Assembly: GCA_017615955.1 (NCBI GenBank)
Contig: JAFZZD010000339.1
Span: forward strand, 1 to 15,899
From: Victivallales bacterium
GTDB lineage: Bacteria; Verrucomicrobiota; Lentisphaeria; Oligosphaerales; Oligosphaeraceae
Length of the DNA: 15,899 nt
Direction of reading: 5' to 3'
In this document: positions 1 to 5,506 of the stretch, piece by piece
How the letters are laid out: every line of letters begins with the position of its first letter
How positions within the stretch are numbered: position 1 is the first letter of the stretch
Notes under the pieces: generated by a model
Database searches by the model: none
The model's input: the letters and a program-made list of their open reading frames with translations, nothing else
What the model was told of the DNA's origin: nothing
Program-made: the position numbers and the translations under genes

Positions 1-111
1 AGAAACATCTTAATTACTGGAGAGGATTTTATAAAATCTAACTCCGAAACTAACGATAACGTTTTTGGGAAATTCCTTCTCCCATCAATACGTGATATGC
101 AAGACATTTAA
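1..111 (+). CDS. C-terminal end of an unidentified protein (5'-truncated by window edge)
   Basis: Frame 1 is open from the first base to a TAA at 109-111, giving 36 residues that begin RNILITGEDFIKSN and end FLLPSIRDMQDI. The composition is protein-like and no family is recognised. The stop lies 2 bases from the stop of the convergent minus-strand gene at 114, the tight tail-to-tail arrangement expected of two real genes. The fragment is short enough that a chance open frame cannot be excluded. Confidence 0.4.
   Translation, partial: RNILITGEDFIKSNSETNDNVFGKFLLPSIRDMQDI
25..38. repeat. 14-base perfect palindrome
   Basis: GATTTTATAAAATC reads the same on both strands. It lies inside the 3' part of the truncated first gene and about 75 bases beyond the stop of the minus-strand gene. 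It has no loop and no U-tract pattern typical of a terminator. Its role is unknown and an AT-rich chance palindrome is possible. Confidence 0.3.
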
Positions 112-113
112 TC

Positions 114-539
114 TTACCTAACAAGAACATTCATAATAAGTTCACTTGTTTTGGCGATTTCTTCCTTTCCGCCCTTCAGAACGAAGCCGTATTCTGCACC
201 GGAATTCTGTACAATGACCAGTGAGTGCTTTTTGCAGCAAAGACCAAAGCATCCTGTTCCAACGGATACGGAATCAATACTGGCGACACTTTGTGGGAGA
301 AGCGTGCAGAATGAGCTGGCAATGTCATTGCAGGTGCAGGTCTCGTGACTCTCTACCACAACTCTCTTGTTTGTGATGCAAAGCTGAGCTGTTTTCTTGT
401 AACCGCAAATACCGAAAAGTATCTTTCTGATGTGAGCCATGAAATTGGCCATTGCATTACCACTGTTAGCCCACATTTCGCCTTCGACTACCGCCAGCAA
501 CTCTTCTCCTTCAGCAAGAATCAATGAACTTTTCGCCAT
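114..539 (-). CDS. small cysteine-rich PH-like domain protein, function unknown
   Basis: The 141-residue protein has no signal peptide. Its core reads CITNKRVVVES, then LPQSVASIDSVSV, then HSLVIVQNSGAEYGFVLKGG, followed by a C-terminal helix. This strand order and the 'ITNKR' motif resemble bacterial pleckstrin-homology-like (bPH) domains, which occur in small proteins of mostly unknown role. Eight cysteines (GIC, LC, TCTC, FC, GC, LCC) are unusual for such a domain and could bind metal or simply reflect a reducing cytoplasm. The start is well supported: AGGAGG at 552-547 lies 7 bases before the ATG. The gene is alone on its strand, with a perfect inverted repeat (557-605) immediately upstream of its ribosome binding site. 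The domain assignment is by pattern only. Confidence 0.65.
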   Translation of the reverse strand: MAKSSLILAEGEELLAVVEGEMWANSGNAMANFMAHIRKILFGICGYKKTAQLCITNKRVVVESHETCTCNDIASSFCTLLPQSVASIDSVSVGTGCFGLCCKKHSLVIVQNSGAEYGFVLKGGKEEIAKTSELIMNVLVR

Positions 540-556
540 AATAATGCCTCCTGTCT

Positions 557-605
557 CCTGAATCTATTACGTGAACCCTCGATGAATATCTTACGTAGAT
601 TCAGG
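557..605. promoter_or_regulatory. 10-bp perfect inverted repeat beside the start of the PH-like gene
   Basis: CCTGAATCTA (557-566) and TAGATTCAGG (596-605) are exact reverse complements, 29 bases apart. On the minus strand the downstream arm ends 4 bases before the AGGAGG of the gene at 539. A hairpin in the 5' leader could therefore affect ribosome access, or the dyad could be an operator. TTACGT recurs at 567-572, 591-596 and 626-631, the last within the palindrome TTTACGTAAA (625-634). Confidence 0.5.
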
Positions 606-641
606 AACGAACGTGTGAATTACATTTACGTAAAATATCCA

Positions 642-661
642 TAGCCATCACTGGATGGCTA
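642..661. repeat. perfect 8-bp stem with 4-base loop
   Basis: TAGCCATC (642-649), loop actg, GATGGCTA (654-661). There is no U-tract on either side, so it does not look like an intrinsic terminator. It is one of a run of hairpins in this gene-free interval. Confidence 0.6.
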
Positions 662-681
662 ACATGAAATACTGCAAACCC

Positions 682-693
682 ATGGAATTCCAT
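682..693. repeat. 12-base perfect palindrome
   Basis: ATGGAATTCCAT is self-complementary and sits between the hairpins at 642-661 and 739-767. It may be part of the same structured element. Confidence 0.4.
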
Positions 694-738
694 ATAGAAA
701 CCTGGCAAAAAACAAATCGTAGAATGCCACGGGTCTAA

Positions 739-767
739 TTGGCGAATACTATAATAATGTTTGCCAA
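739..767. repeat. 8-bp stem (one wobble pair) hairpin
   Basis: TTGGCGAA (739-746) pairs with TTTGCCAA (760-767) with a single G-T pair. The loop is AT-rich (tactataataatg). Confidence 0.45.
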
Positions 768-828
768 TCTTACAAGATATGGTAAAATATTTCCCTTCAA
801 CCCTTCGCCGCAATCAGTCACTCCCACT

Positions 829-992
829 TTGTGTTTCCATACGCAGATGGCGTCCATGTTCCAGTCTCTGGAACCCAAATCATTCAACCTCACACAGCGA
901 TGTAGATGCTGGTTGCGTGTTTCCGTCAAGGCAACCTGAATGGATGCCGCTTTCGACGCCCACGTGGACACCTTCGGCTTATGGAAACACAA
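829..992. ncRNA. candidate structured RNA: long-range 13-bp closing stem with nested hairpins
   Basis: TTGTGTTTCCATA (829-841) is the exact reverse complement of 980-992. Nested inside are GTCCATG (851-857) with CGTGGAC (963-969, one wobble), a perfect hairpin TTCCAG/CTGGAA (859-864 with 868-873), CATTCA/TGAATG (881-886 with 937-942) and GGTTGC/GCAACC (911-916 with 931-936). The nested, multi-branched arrangement is what a folded RNA would give. Both strands can form it, so the transcribed strand is unknown. The 735-1055 minus frame is open across this region, so a degenerate coding or dispersed repeat origin is an alternative. No known RNA family is recognised. Confidence 0.4.
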
Positions 993-1017
993 GGGGGCGA
1001 GTCCACTCGTCCCTTGT
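989..1017. repeat. hairpin overlapping the long-range stem
   Basis: ACAAGGG (989-995) pairs with CCCTTGT (1011-1017), and the inner CGAG (998-1001) with CTCG (1006-1009). Its left arm shares four bases (989-992) with the 980-992 arm of the long stem, so the two helices compete at that point. Confidence 0.5.
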
Positions 1018-1136
1018 AAAAAGTTGCGGGATGTCCGTGCTTTTGGAACTGCCATTTGACCATCGACAACTAAAACAATCTTGAAATATGAAGTTTTCGG
1101 GGTAAATTAAGCAACACTCTACGAGGTTTTTTGACA

Positions 1137-1727
1137 ATGTCGCGGACAGAACAGCCAACTTGCCATATTGTGGCGGGACCCAATGGCTCGGGCAAGACGA
1201 CTTTTGCAATGAAGTATCTGCCCAGCATAGTCTCGTGCAAGAATTTCATCAATGCGGATGAAATAGCAAAGGGCATATCCCCGCTGGACTTTACGGCGGG
1301 ACAGCTCCAGGCAAGCAAGCTGTTCCTTTGCGAACTTGAGCAGAAAATCAAAAACAGGGAGACGTTTGCATTCGAGACGACCCTTGCGGGGCGGGTATAT
1401 CTGTCACGCATTCGGGAGTGGCGCAACCTGGGCTGGCAAGTGTCTCTATGGTTCCTGTATCTGCCCAGTGCGGAATTCTCCGCACAGCGTGTTGCGCTGC
1501 GAGTTCAACAAGGAGGACACAATGTACCAGAGGAAACCATCATCAGACGCTTCCCGCGTACCGTGAAGAACCTGTTCGACTATGCGGAGATTTGTGACAG
1601 CACTTTCTGCTTTGACAATTCCCAGGAACGCATAAGGCCGATTTTCGAGAAGAGGTTGGACACGGATTATTTCATCTATGAGCAGCAGGTATTCTCACAC
1701 CTGAAGGAGCTTGCAAGAAATGAGTAA
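1137..1727 (+). CDS. zeta-toxin-like P-loop kinase
   Basis: The 196-residue protein belongs by motif to the zeta toxin group of P-loop kinases, whose characterised members phosphorylate UDP-N-acetylglucosamine-type sugars. Visible motifs are Walker A GPNGSGKT (14-21), NADEIAK with Asp41, FAFETTLAG (78-86), and the family stretch GGHNVPEETIIRRFPRTV (126-143). The length fits the compact chromosomal form. ATG at 1137 is preferred, with GAGG at 1123-1126. A TTG at 1131 is also in frame and cannot be ruled out, but lies only 4 bases from that site. The stop overlaps the start of the 61-codon gene at 1720, so the two are translationally coupled. A classical zeta toxin follows its epsilon antitoxin and here the small partner comes second. 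The cellular substrate and actual toxicity are inferred. Confidence 0.75.
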   Translation: MSRTEQPTCHIVAGPNGSGKTTFAMKYLPSIVSCKNFINADEIAKGISPLDFTAGQLQASKLFLCELEQKIKNRETFAFETTLAGRVYLSRIREWRNLGWQVSLWFLYLPSAEFSAQRVALRVQQGGHNVPEETIIRRFPRTVKNLFDYAEICDSTFCFDNSQERIRPIFEKRLDTDYFIYEQQVFSHLKELARNE

Positions 1728-1905
1728 AGACATGGAAATGGCACTTGCCTGTTTGCAAGAGGCGGTGGACGAGGAGCTGGAACGCAAGGCTAAACTAGGG
1801 TACAAGGCTGTTGTCAGCGACAAGTCAGGCAGACCCAAGATTGTATCAGCCGCCACATTGGTGCGTCAGCGCAACGCGGAAAAGAAGGACTTTGCCGTCA
1901 TGTAA
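1720..1905 (+). CDS. small protein overlapping the zeta-like gene, possible antitoxin
   Basis: The 61-residue protein begins MSKDMEMALACLQEAVDEEL and ends KDFAVM. The N-terminal half is acidic and helical; the C-terminal half is basic (RPKIVSAATLVRQRNAEKK). AAGGAG at 1704-1709 lies 10 bases before ATG 1720. A TTG at 1711 in the same frame is a weaker alternative. The 8-base overlap with the upstream kinase gene (1720-1727) indicates a two-gene unit, and a small charged partner suggests an antitoxin or modulator. The sequence does not match the epsilon antitoxin that I know. Its TAA stop (1903-1905) coincides with the beginning of a repeat array. Confidence 0.55.
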   Translation: MSKDMEMALACLQEAVDEELERKAKLGYKAVVSDKSGRPKIVSAATLVRQRNAEKKDFAVM

Positions 1906-1980
1906 CGCGGAGACGCGGAGATTTTCAACGCAAAGGCGCGGAGATTTTCAACGCAAAGGCGCAGAGGCGCAGAGATTTCC
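1904..1980 (+). repeat. tandem 'aacgc...gcggag' repeat array (3 units)
   Basis: Two 23-base units (1904-1926 and 1927-1949) and a longer third unit (1950-1980) share the pattern aacgc(a/g)(a/g)ag-cgcggagattttc. The third carries the extra gcgcagag motif. The same family forms the larger array at 15646-15780. The array begins inside the TAA stop of the preceding gene. Translations of such arrays give low-complexity peptides and are not genes. Confidence 0.85.
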
Positions 1981-1996
1981 ATTGTTTATTCAATGG
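1979..1996. repeat. 6-bp hairpin after the repeat array
   Basis: CCATTG (1979-1984), loop tttatt, CAATGG (1991-1996). There is no U-tract behind it. It could weakly terminate or merely border the array. The remaining bases to 2098 hold only the TGTACA pair. Confidence 0.3.
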
Positions 1997-2058
1997 ATAA
2001 AGGTCTCTGGGTTTCTGCGCTTTTGCATTATAGGTTAGCCTGGAATACTGGAAAATAT

Positions 2059-2084
2059 TGTACATCAAGTTATATTCCTGTACA
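2059..2084. promoter_or_regulatory. paired TGTACA boxes before the SUF-LeuA operon
   Basis: Two identical TGTACA palindromes (2059-2064 and 2079-2084) lie 20 bases apart, close to two helical turns, and end 14 bases before the start of the sufC-like gene. They are flanked by GGAATA (2042-2047) and its complement TATTCC (2073-2078). The spacing suits a dimeric repressor. The regulator is unknown and no convincing -35/-10 pair was found. Confidence 0.3.
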
Positions 2085-2098
2085 TTTGAGGCAAGAAG

Positions 2099-2851
2099 AT
2101 GCTAAGCTTGGAAAACATATCATTCAAGGTGTCCGACAATGGGCAGGAGAAGACCATCATCAAGGATGTGACGTTAAGTCTGCCAGCAGGACATCTGACG
2201 GTCATAACAGGCCCCAACGGCGGCGGCAAGTCCACCCTGGCGCGTCTCATAGCTGGCATTTCCAGGCCCACGTCTGGGCGAATACTGCTGAATGGCGTTG
2301 ACATAACGGAGAAGAGCATCACCGAGCGGGCCAAGGCGGGCATTGGCTTCGCCTTCCAGCAGCCAGTGCGCTTCAAGGGAATACGCGTGCTGGACTTGCT
2401 GCGGCTGGCCGCTGGCAAGGAACTTAGCGTGCACGAGGCCTGCGACTATCTTTCCGAGGTGGGCCTATGCGCGAAGGACTACGTTAACCGCGAGGTTAAC
2501 GCCAGCCTTTCTGGCGGCGAACTCAAGCGCATCGAAATAGCCACTGTCTTTGCAAAAGGCTCACTAATATCAATATTCGACGAACCCGAGGCGGGCATTG
2601 ACCTGTGGAGCTTCCAGAATTTGATACGGCTGTTCCAGAACATGAGGCAGAACATACATGGCAGCTCCATCATGATCATCTCGCACCAGGAGCGCATCCT
2701 CAACATCGCGGATGAAATCGTGGTGCTGAAAGAGGGCGTGGTGGACAAATACGGGCCGCGTGAACTCATCCTGCCTAGCCTGGCTGGCTCTGGACTGGGA
2801 AACATGGGCTGCTGCAAAAGCGGCGGAATGTGGGGGGCTGCACAATGCTGA
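2099..2851 (+). CDS. sufC: SufC-like Fe-S cluster assembly ATPase
   Basis: The 250-residue ABC ATPase energises the SufB scaffold during iron-sulphur cluster assembly in the cytoplasm. Motifs in order: Walker A GPNGGGKST (38-46), Q-loop Gln87 in AFQQP, signature LSGGE (137-141), Walker B SIFDEPEAGID (158-168) and H-loop His196. The Walker B run DEPEAGID and the SGGELKRIEIA stretch are SufC-type features. The C-terminus ends in a Cys-containing tail (GCCKSGG, C238, C239, C250). GAGG at 2090-2093 precedes the ATG. The gene overlaps the SufB-like gene by 7 bases (2845-2851). With only a B-type partner and no SufS, SufU or SufD nearby, it resembles the minimal two-gene C-B SUF systems of anaerobes. 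Confidence 0.85.
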   Translation: MLSLENISFKVSDNGQEKTIIKDVTLSLPAGHLTVITGPNGGGKSTLARLIAGISRPTSGRILLNGVDITEKSITERAKAGIGFAFQQPVRFKGIRVLDLLRLAAGKELSVHEACDYLSEVGLCAKDYVNREVNASLSGGELKRIEIATVFAKGSLISIFDEPEAGIDLWSFQNLIRLFQNMRQNIHGSSIMIISHQERILNIADEIVVLKEGVVDKYGPRELILPSLAGSGLGNMGCCKSGGMWGAAQC

Positions 2852-3771
2852 ATCTTGATGAAACACAACTGAAGATGCTCCGCGAACTCATCGGCGGCGG
2901 CAAAGTGGAGGACGGTGCCTTCAACGTGAGGGCTAACAGCCAGTCCGCTGGCAGGCAGTCCACTGACAAGATAAAGATCGTGCCGAAGGAGAATGGCAGC
3001 GGGCTGGACATCTATGTGGCGCCAGGCACCGTTGATGACAAGGTGCACATCCCCGTGGTGATGACAAAAAGCGGCCTGAAGGAGACCGTGTACAACGACT
3101 TCCACATCGGCGAAGGCGCGAGGATAGTCATTGTGGCTGGCTGCGGCATTCACAACTGCGGCGCCCAGGATTCCCAGCACGATGGCATTCACCGCTTCTG
3201 GCTGGAGAAGAACGCCTCCGTTAAATACGTGGAGAAGCACGTTGGCGCAGGGGACGGCAAGGGCAAGCGCATCCTGAATCCAGTGACTGAGGTGTATCAG
3301 CAGGAGGGCAGCAGCATGGAAATGGAAATGGTGCAGATACGCGGCGTGGATGACACGGAGCGCACCACCAAGGCCGAACTTGCCGCTAACGCCAAGCTGG
3401 TTGTTCGGGAAAGGCTTATGACCCATGGAGCGCAGAGGGCAATCAGCACATACGTGGTGTATCTCAATGGCGAAGGCTCCAGCGCTGACGTGGTGTCCCG
3501 CTCCGTGGCAAAGGAACATTCCTTCCAGAGGTTTGACGCCAAGCTGGTGGGCAATGCGCCCTGCACTGGCCATACCGAGTGCGATTCCATCATTATGGAC
3601 GAAGGCAAGATTCTCGCCGTGCCAGGTCTGGAGGCGAACAATGTGGATGCCGCCTTGGTCCATGAGGCCGCAATCGGCAAAATTGCAGGCGACCAACTTA
3701 TAAAGTTAATGACCCTGGGCCTCACAGAGCAAGAGGCCGAAGAGCAAATCATCAACGGCTTCCTGAAATAA
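2845..3771 (+). CDS. SufB-like scaffold of a minimal SUF system
   Basis: The 308-residue protein is a SufB/SufD-family beta-helix scaffold, much shorter than standard SufB (about 470-490). The C-terminal signature is clear: [22 protein letters not shown] carries Cys246, at the place of the conserved SufB cysteine, followed by [10 protein letters not shown] with His273-Glu274 and the terminal [24 protein letters not shown] helix. CGIHNCG (Cys100, Cys105) near the middle is an extra potential ligand pair. An in-frame GTG lies at 2830, but ATG 2845 behind a G-rich stretch gives the usual start-stop overlap with sufC. The next gene starts 4 bases after the stop. The small size and sole partnership with SufC fit the minimal SUF form. 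Confidence 0.8.
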   Translation: MLNLDETQLKMLRELIGGGKVEDGAFNVRANSQSAGRQSTDKIKIVPKENGSGLDIYVAPGTVDDKVHIPVVMTKSGLKETVYNDFHIGEGARIVIVAGCGIHNCGAQDSQHDGIHRFWLEKNASVKYVEKHVGAGDGKGKRILNPVTEVYQQEGSSMEMEMVQIRGVDDTERTTKAELAANAKLVVRERLMTHGAQRAISTYVVYLNGEGSSADVVSRSVAKEHSFQRFDAKLVGNAPCTGHTECDSIIMDEGKILAVPGLEANNVDAALVHEAAIGKIAGDQLIKLMTLGLTEQEAEEQIINGFLK

Positions 3772-3775
3772 GAAC

Positions 3776-5272
3776 ATGAGCGAGCAACTGTATATATTTG
3801 ACACCACGTTGAGGGACGGAGAGCAGGTGCCTGGCTGCCAGCTCAACACCGTGGAGAAAATCAAGATTGCCAAGCAATTGGAGCTGTTGGGCGTTGATGT
3901 CATCGAGGCGGGCTTCCCTGCCTCCAGCCCTGGGGACTTCCATTCGGTGGTTGAGATATCCAAGGCTGTGACATGGCCCACTGTATGCGCCTTGTCCCGT
4001 GCATTGGAGAATGACATTCAATTGGCGGCGGATGCCCTGAAATACGCGAAGCGCAAGCGCATTCACACTGGTATCGGCACCAGCGATCTGCACATCAAAT
4101 ACAAATTCAACTCCACCAGGGAGGCCATAATAGAACAGGCGGTGGCGGCGGTGAAGTTCGCCAGAAACCTGGTGGACGAGGTGGAATTCTACGCTGAGGA
4201 CGCAGGACGCACCGACAATGAATATCTGGCGAAGGTCATCGAAGCGGCCATTGCCGCAGGCGCAACCATCATAAACATCCCTGATACAACAGGATACTGC
4301 CTTCCCGAGGAATTCGGCGCGAAAATCAAATATCTGCGGGACCATGTGCGCGGCATCGAGAACACCATCATCTCCGTCCATTGCCATGATGACCTGGGGC
4401 TTGCCACCGCAAATACAATGGCTGGCGTTATGAATGGGGCACGTCAAGTCGAGGTCACCATCAACGGCATTGGCGAACGTGCAGGCAATGCCAGCCTGGA
4501 GGAAATTGCAATGATTGTGAAATGCCGCAATGATATTGCATTGCAGACAAATATCAATACACGCAATATCTTCAACACCAGCAGAATGGTGACAGAACTG
4601 ATGAACATGCCAGTCCAGGCAAACAAGGCAATCGTGGGCAGAAATGCCTTCGCCCATTCCTCTGGCATACACCAGGACGGCATCCTGAAAAACAAACTCA
4701 CATACGAAATCATCGACCCAAGGGACGTGGGCATAGACGACAACAATCTGGTGCTGACCGCACGCAGCGGGCGCGCTGCACTTGGCCATCACCTGCAACT
4801 CCTCGGCGTTACGCTGGACGAGCAGCAACTCACCGTGGCCTACGACAAATTCCTGAAACTTGCCGACCGCAAGAAGGACATTACGGACGATGACCTGTTG
4901 ATTATCGCTGGCGTCCAGAACAAGCAGAACCACACCATAAAGCTGGAGCATCTGCAGGTGTCCAGCGGCAAGGACCTGAAGGCAGTTGCCTACCTGGAAC
5001 TGAGCATTTCAGGCGAACATTTCGATGCCACCGCCACTGGCAACGGCCCTGTGGATGCGGCAGTGTGCGCACTGAAACGAATAATACGCCGCAGCATGAC
5101 GATACGGGAATTCACGATACAGTCCATCAGCAGCGGCTCTGACGACATCGCCAAGGTGCACATACTGCTGGAGTGCGAAGGCAACACATACTACGGCTTC
5201 GGCTCATCGACGGACATAGTCACCGCCTCGGTGGAAGCATATATAGACTGCATCAATAAATTCAAGAGATAA
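3776..5272 (+). CDS. leuA: 2-isopropylmalate synthase
   Basis: The 498-residue enzyme condenses acetyl-CoA with 2-oxoisovalerate, the first committed step of leucine synthesis. The HMGL-type TIM barrel shows [10 protein letters not shown] (8-17, catalytic Arg13 and metal ligand Asp14), SVHCHDD (metal ligands His202, His204) and GNAS with Asn238. [15 protein letters not shown] and DPRDVGI follow in the linker. Residues from about 360 to the end form the LeuA allosteric dimer domain, which argues against homocitrate synthase. QVPGCQLN and the overall shape match the roughly 500-residue Bacteroidetes-type LeuA. Citramalate synthase is the main alternative. The start has only a weak ribosome site and is 4 bases after the sufB-like stop, so translation is probably coupled. 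The link to SUF genes is unusual. Confidence 0.88.
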   Translation: MSEQLYIFDTTLRDGEQVPGCQLNTVEKIKIAKQLELLGVDVIEAGFPASSPGDFHSVVEISKAVTWPTVCALSRALENDIQLAADALKYAKRKRIHTGIGTSDLHIKYKFNSTREAIIEQAVAAVKFARNLVDEVEFYAEDAGRTDNEYLAKVIEAAIAAGATIINIPDTTGYCLPEEFGAKIKYLRDHVRGIENTIISVHCHDDLGLATANTMAGVMNGARQVEVTINGIGERAGNASLEEIAMIVKCRNDIALQTNINTRNIFNTSRMVTELMNMPVQANKAIVGRNAFAHSSGIHQDGILKNKLTYEIIDPRDVGIDDNNLVLTARSGRAALGHHLQLLGVTLDEQQLTVAYDKFLKLADRKKDITDDDLLIIAGVQNKQNHTIKLEHLQVSSGKDLKAVAYLELSISGEHFDATATGNGPVDAAVCALKRIIRRSMTIREFTIQSISSGSDDIAKVHILLECEGNTYYGFGSSTDIVTASVEAYIDCINKFKR

Positions 5273-5274
5273 GT

Positions 5275-5297
5275 GTGGGCGCCAAAGTGGCGCCCAT
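5275..5297 (+). terminator. strong hairpin after leuA, terminator-like but without a U-tract
   Basis: TGGGCGCC (5276-5283), loop aaagt, GGCGCCCA (5289-5296), plus a flanking G-T pair. It starts 3 bases after the leuA stop (5270-5272). The bases that follow (ttcaggttg) are not a U-run, so it may stabilise the 3' end or be part of the longer element to 5423. Confidence 0.5.
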
Positions 5298-5337
5298 TCA
5301 GGTTGAACAAACGACAGAGCAAAGCCACAGACGCCCC

Positions 5338-5359
5338 GCACGGGTTGGCCAACCTGTGC
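5338..5359. promoter_or_regulatory. 22-base near-perfect palindrome, core GGTTGGCCAACC
   Basis: The 12-base core (5343-5354) is perfect. Arms GCAC/GTGC extend it to 5338-5359 with one mismatch at 5342/5355. It shares the GTTGGCCAAC core with the palindrome at 5384-5399, and the two centres are 43 bases apart, about four helical turns. Confidence 0.5.
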
Positions 5360-5383
5360 AGTAATCCAACAGGCGAAAACGAA

Positions 5384-5399
5384 CAAGTTGGCCAACTTG
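5384..5399. promoter_or_regulatory. 16-base perfect palindrome CAAGTTGGCCAACTTG
   Basis: It is perfectly self-complementary and lies about 110 bases before the GH1 gene. Paired with the similar palindrome at 5338-5359, it could form a two-site operator for a dimeric or tetrameric sugar-responsive repressor of the LacI type. No such regulator gene is in the window. Confidence 0.5.
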
Positions 5400-5400
5400 A

Positions 5401-5423
5401 GTGAGCGCCGCTTCGGCGCTCAC
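5401..5423 (+). terminator. strong GC hairpin
   Basis: GTGAGCGCC (5401-5409) with GGCGCTCAC (5415-5423), loop gcttc. It is followed by ataattagg, with no clear U-run. It mirrors the hairpin at 5276-5296 and bounds the two palindromes. From 5424 to 5490 only a short CAACTaaAGTTG dyad (5444-5455) is visible. Confidence 0.4.
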
Positions 5424-5506
5424 ATAATTAGGTTTTGCAACGCCAACTAAAGTTGCCTTAACGGGAACAACGTCGTGGGCGGCAATGTGCGTAAGGAGCT
5501 TGCAAT

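Noticed and set aside
735..1055. 106-codon minus-strand open frame as a gene
   Set aside because: It has no ribosome binding site and covers the hairpin-rich element. It is kept as a finding (possible frameshifted reading or repeat), not as a CDS.
2479..3696. 405-codon open frame on the minus strand
   Set aside because: It lies antisense across the sufC and sufB-like genes, which have clear motifs. Long antisense frames arise from codon bias, and its translation has no recognisable domain.
3752..4951. 399-codon open frame on the minus strand
   Set aside because: It is antisense to leuA, whose catalytic motifs are intact. It is His/Val-rich shadow sequence.
5204..5395. 63-codon minus-strand open frame
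   Set aside because: It runs through the palindromic intergenic element and into leuA, and the translation is explained by the inverted repeats.
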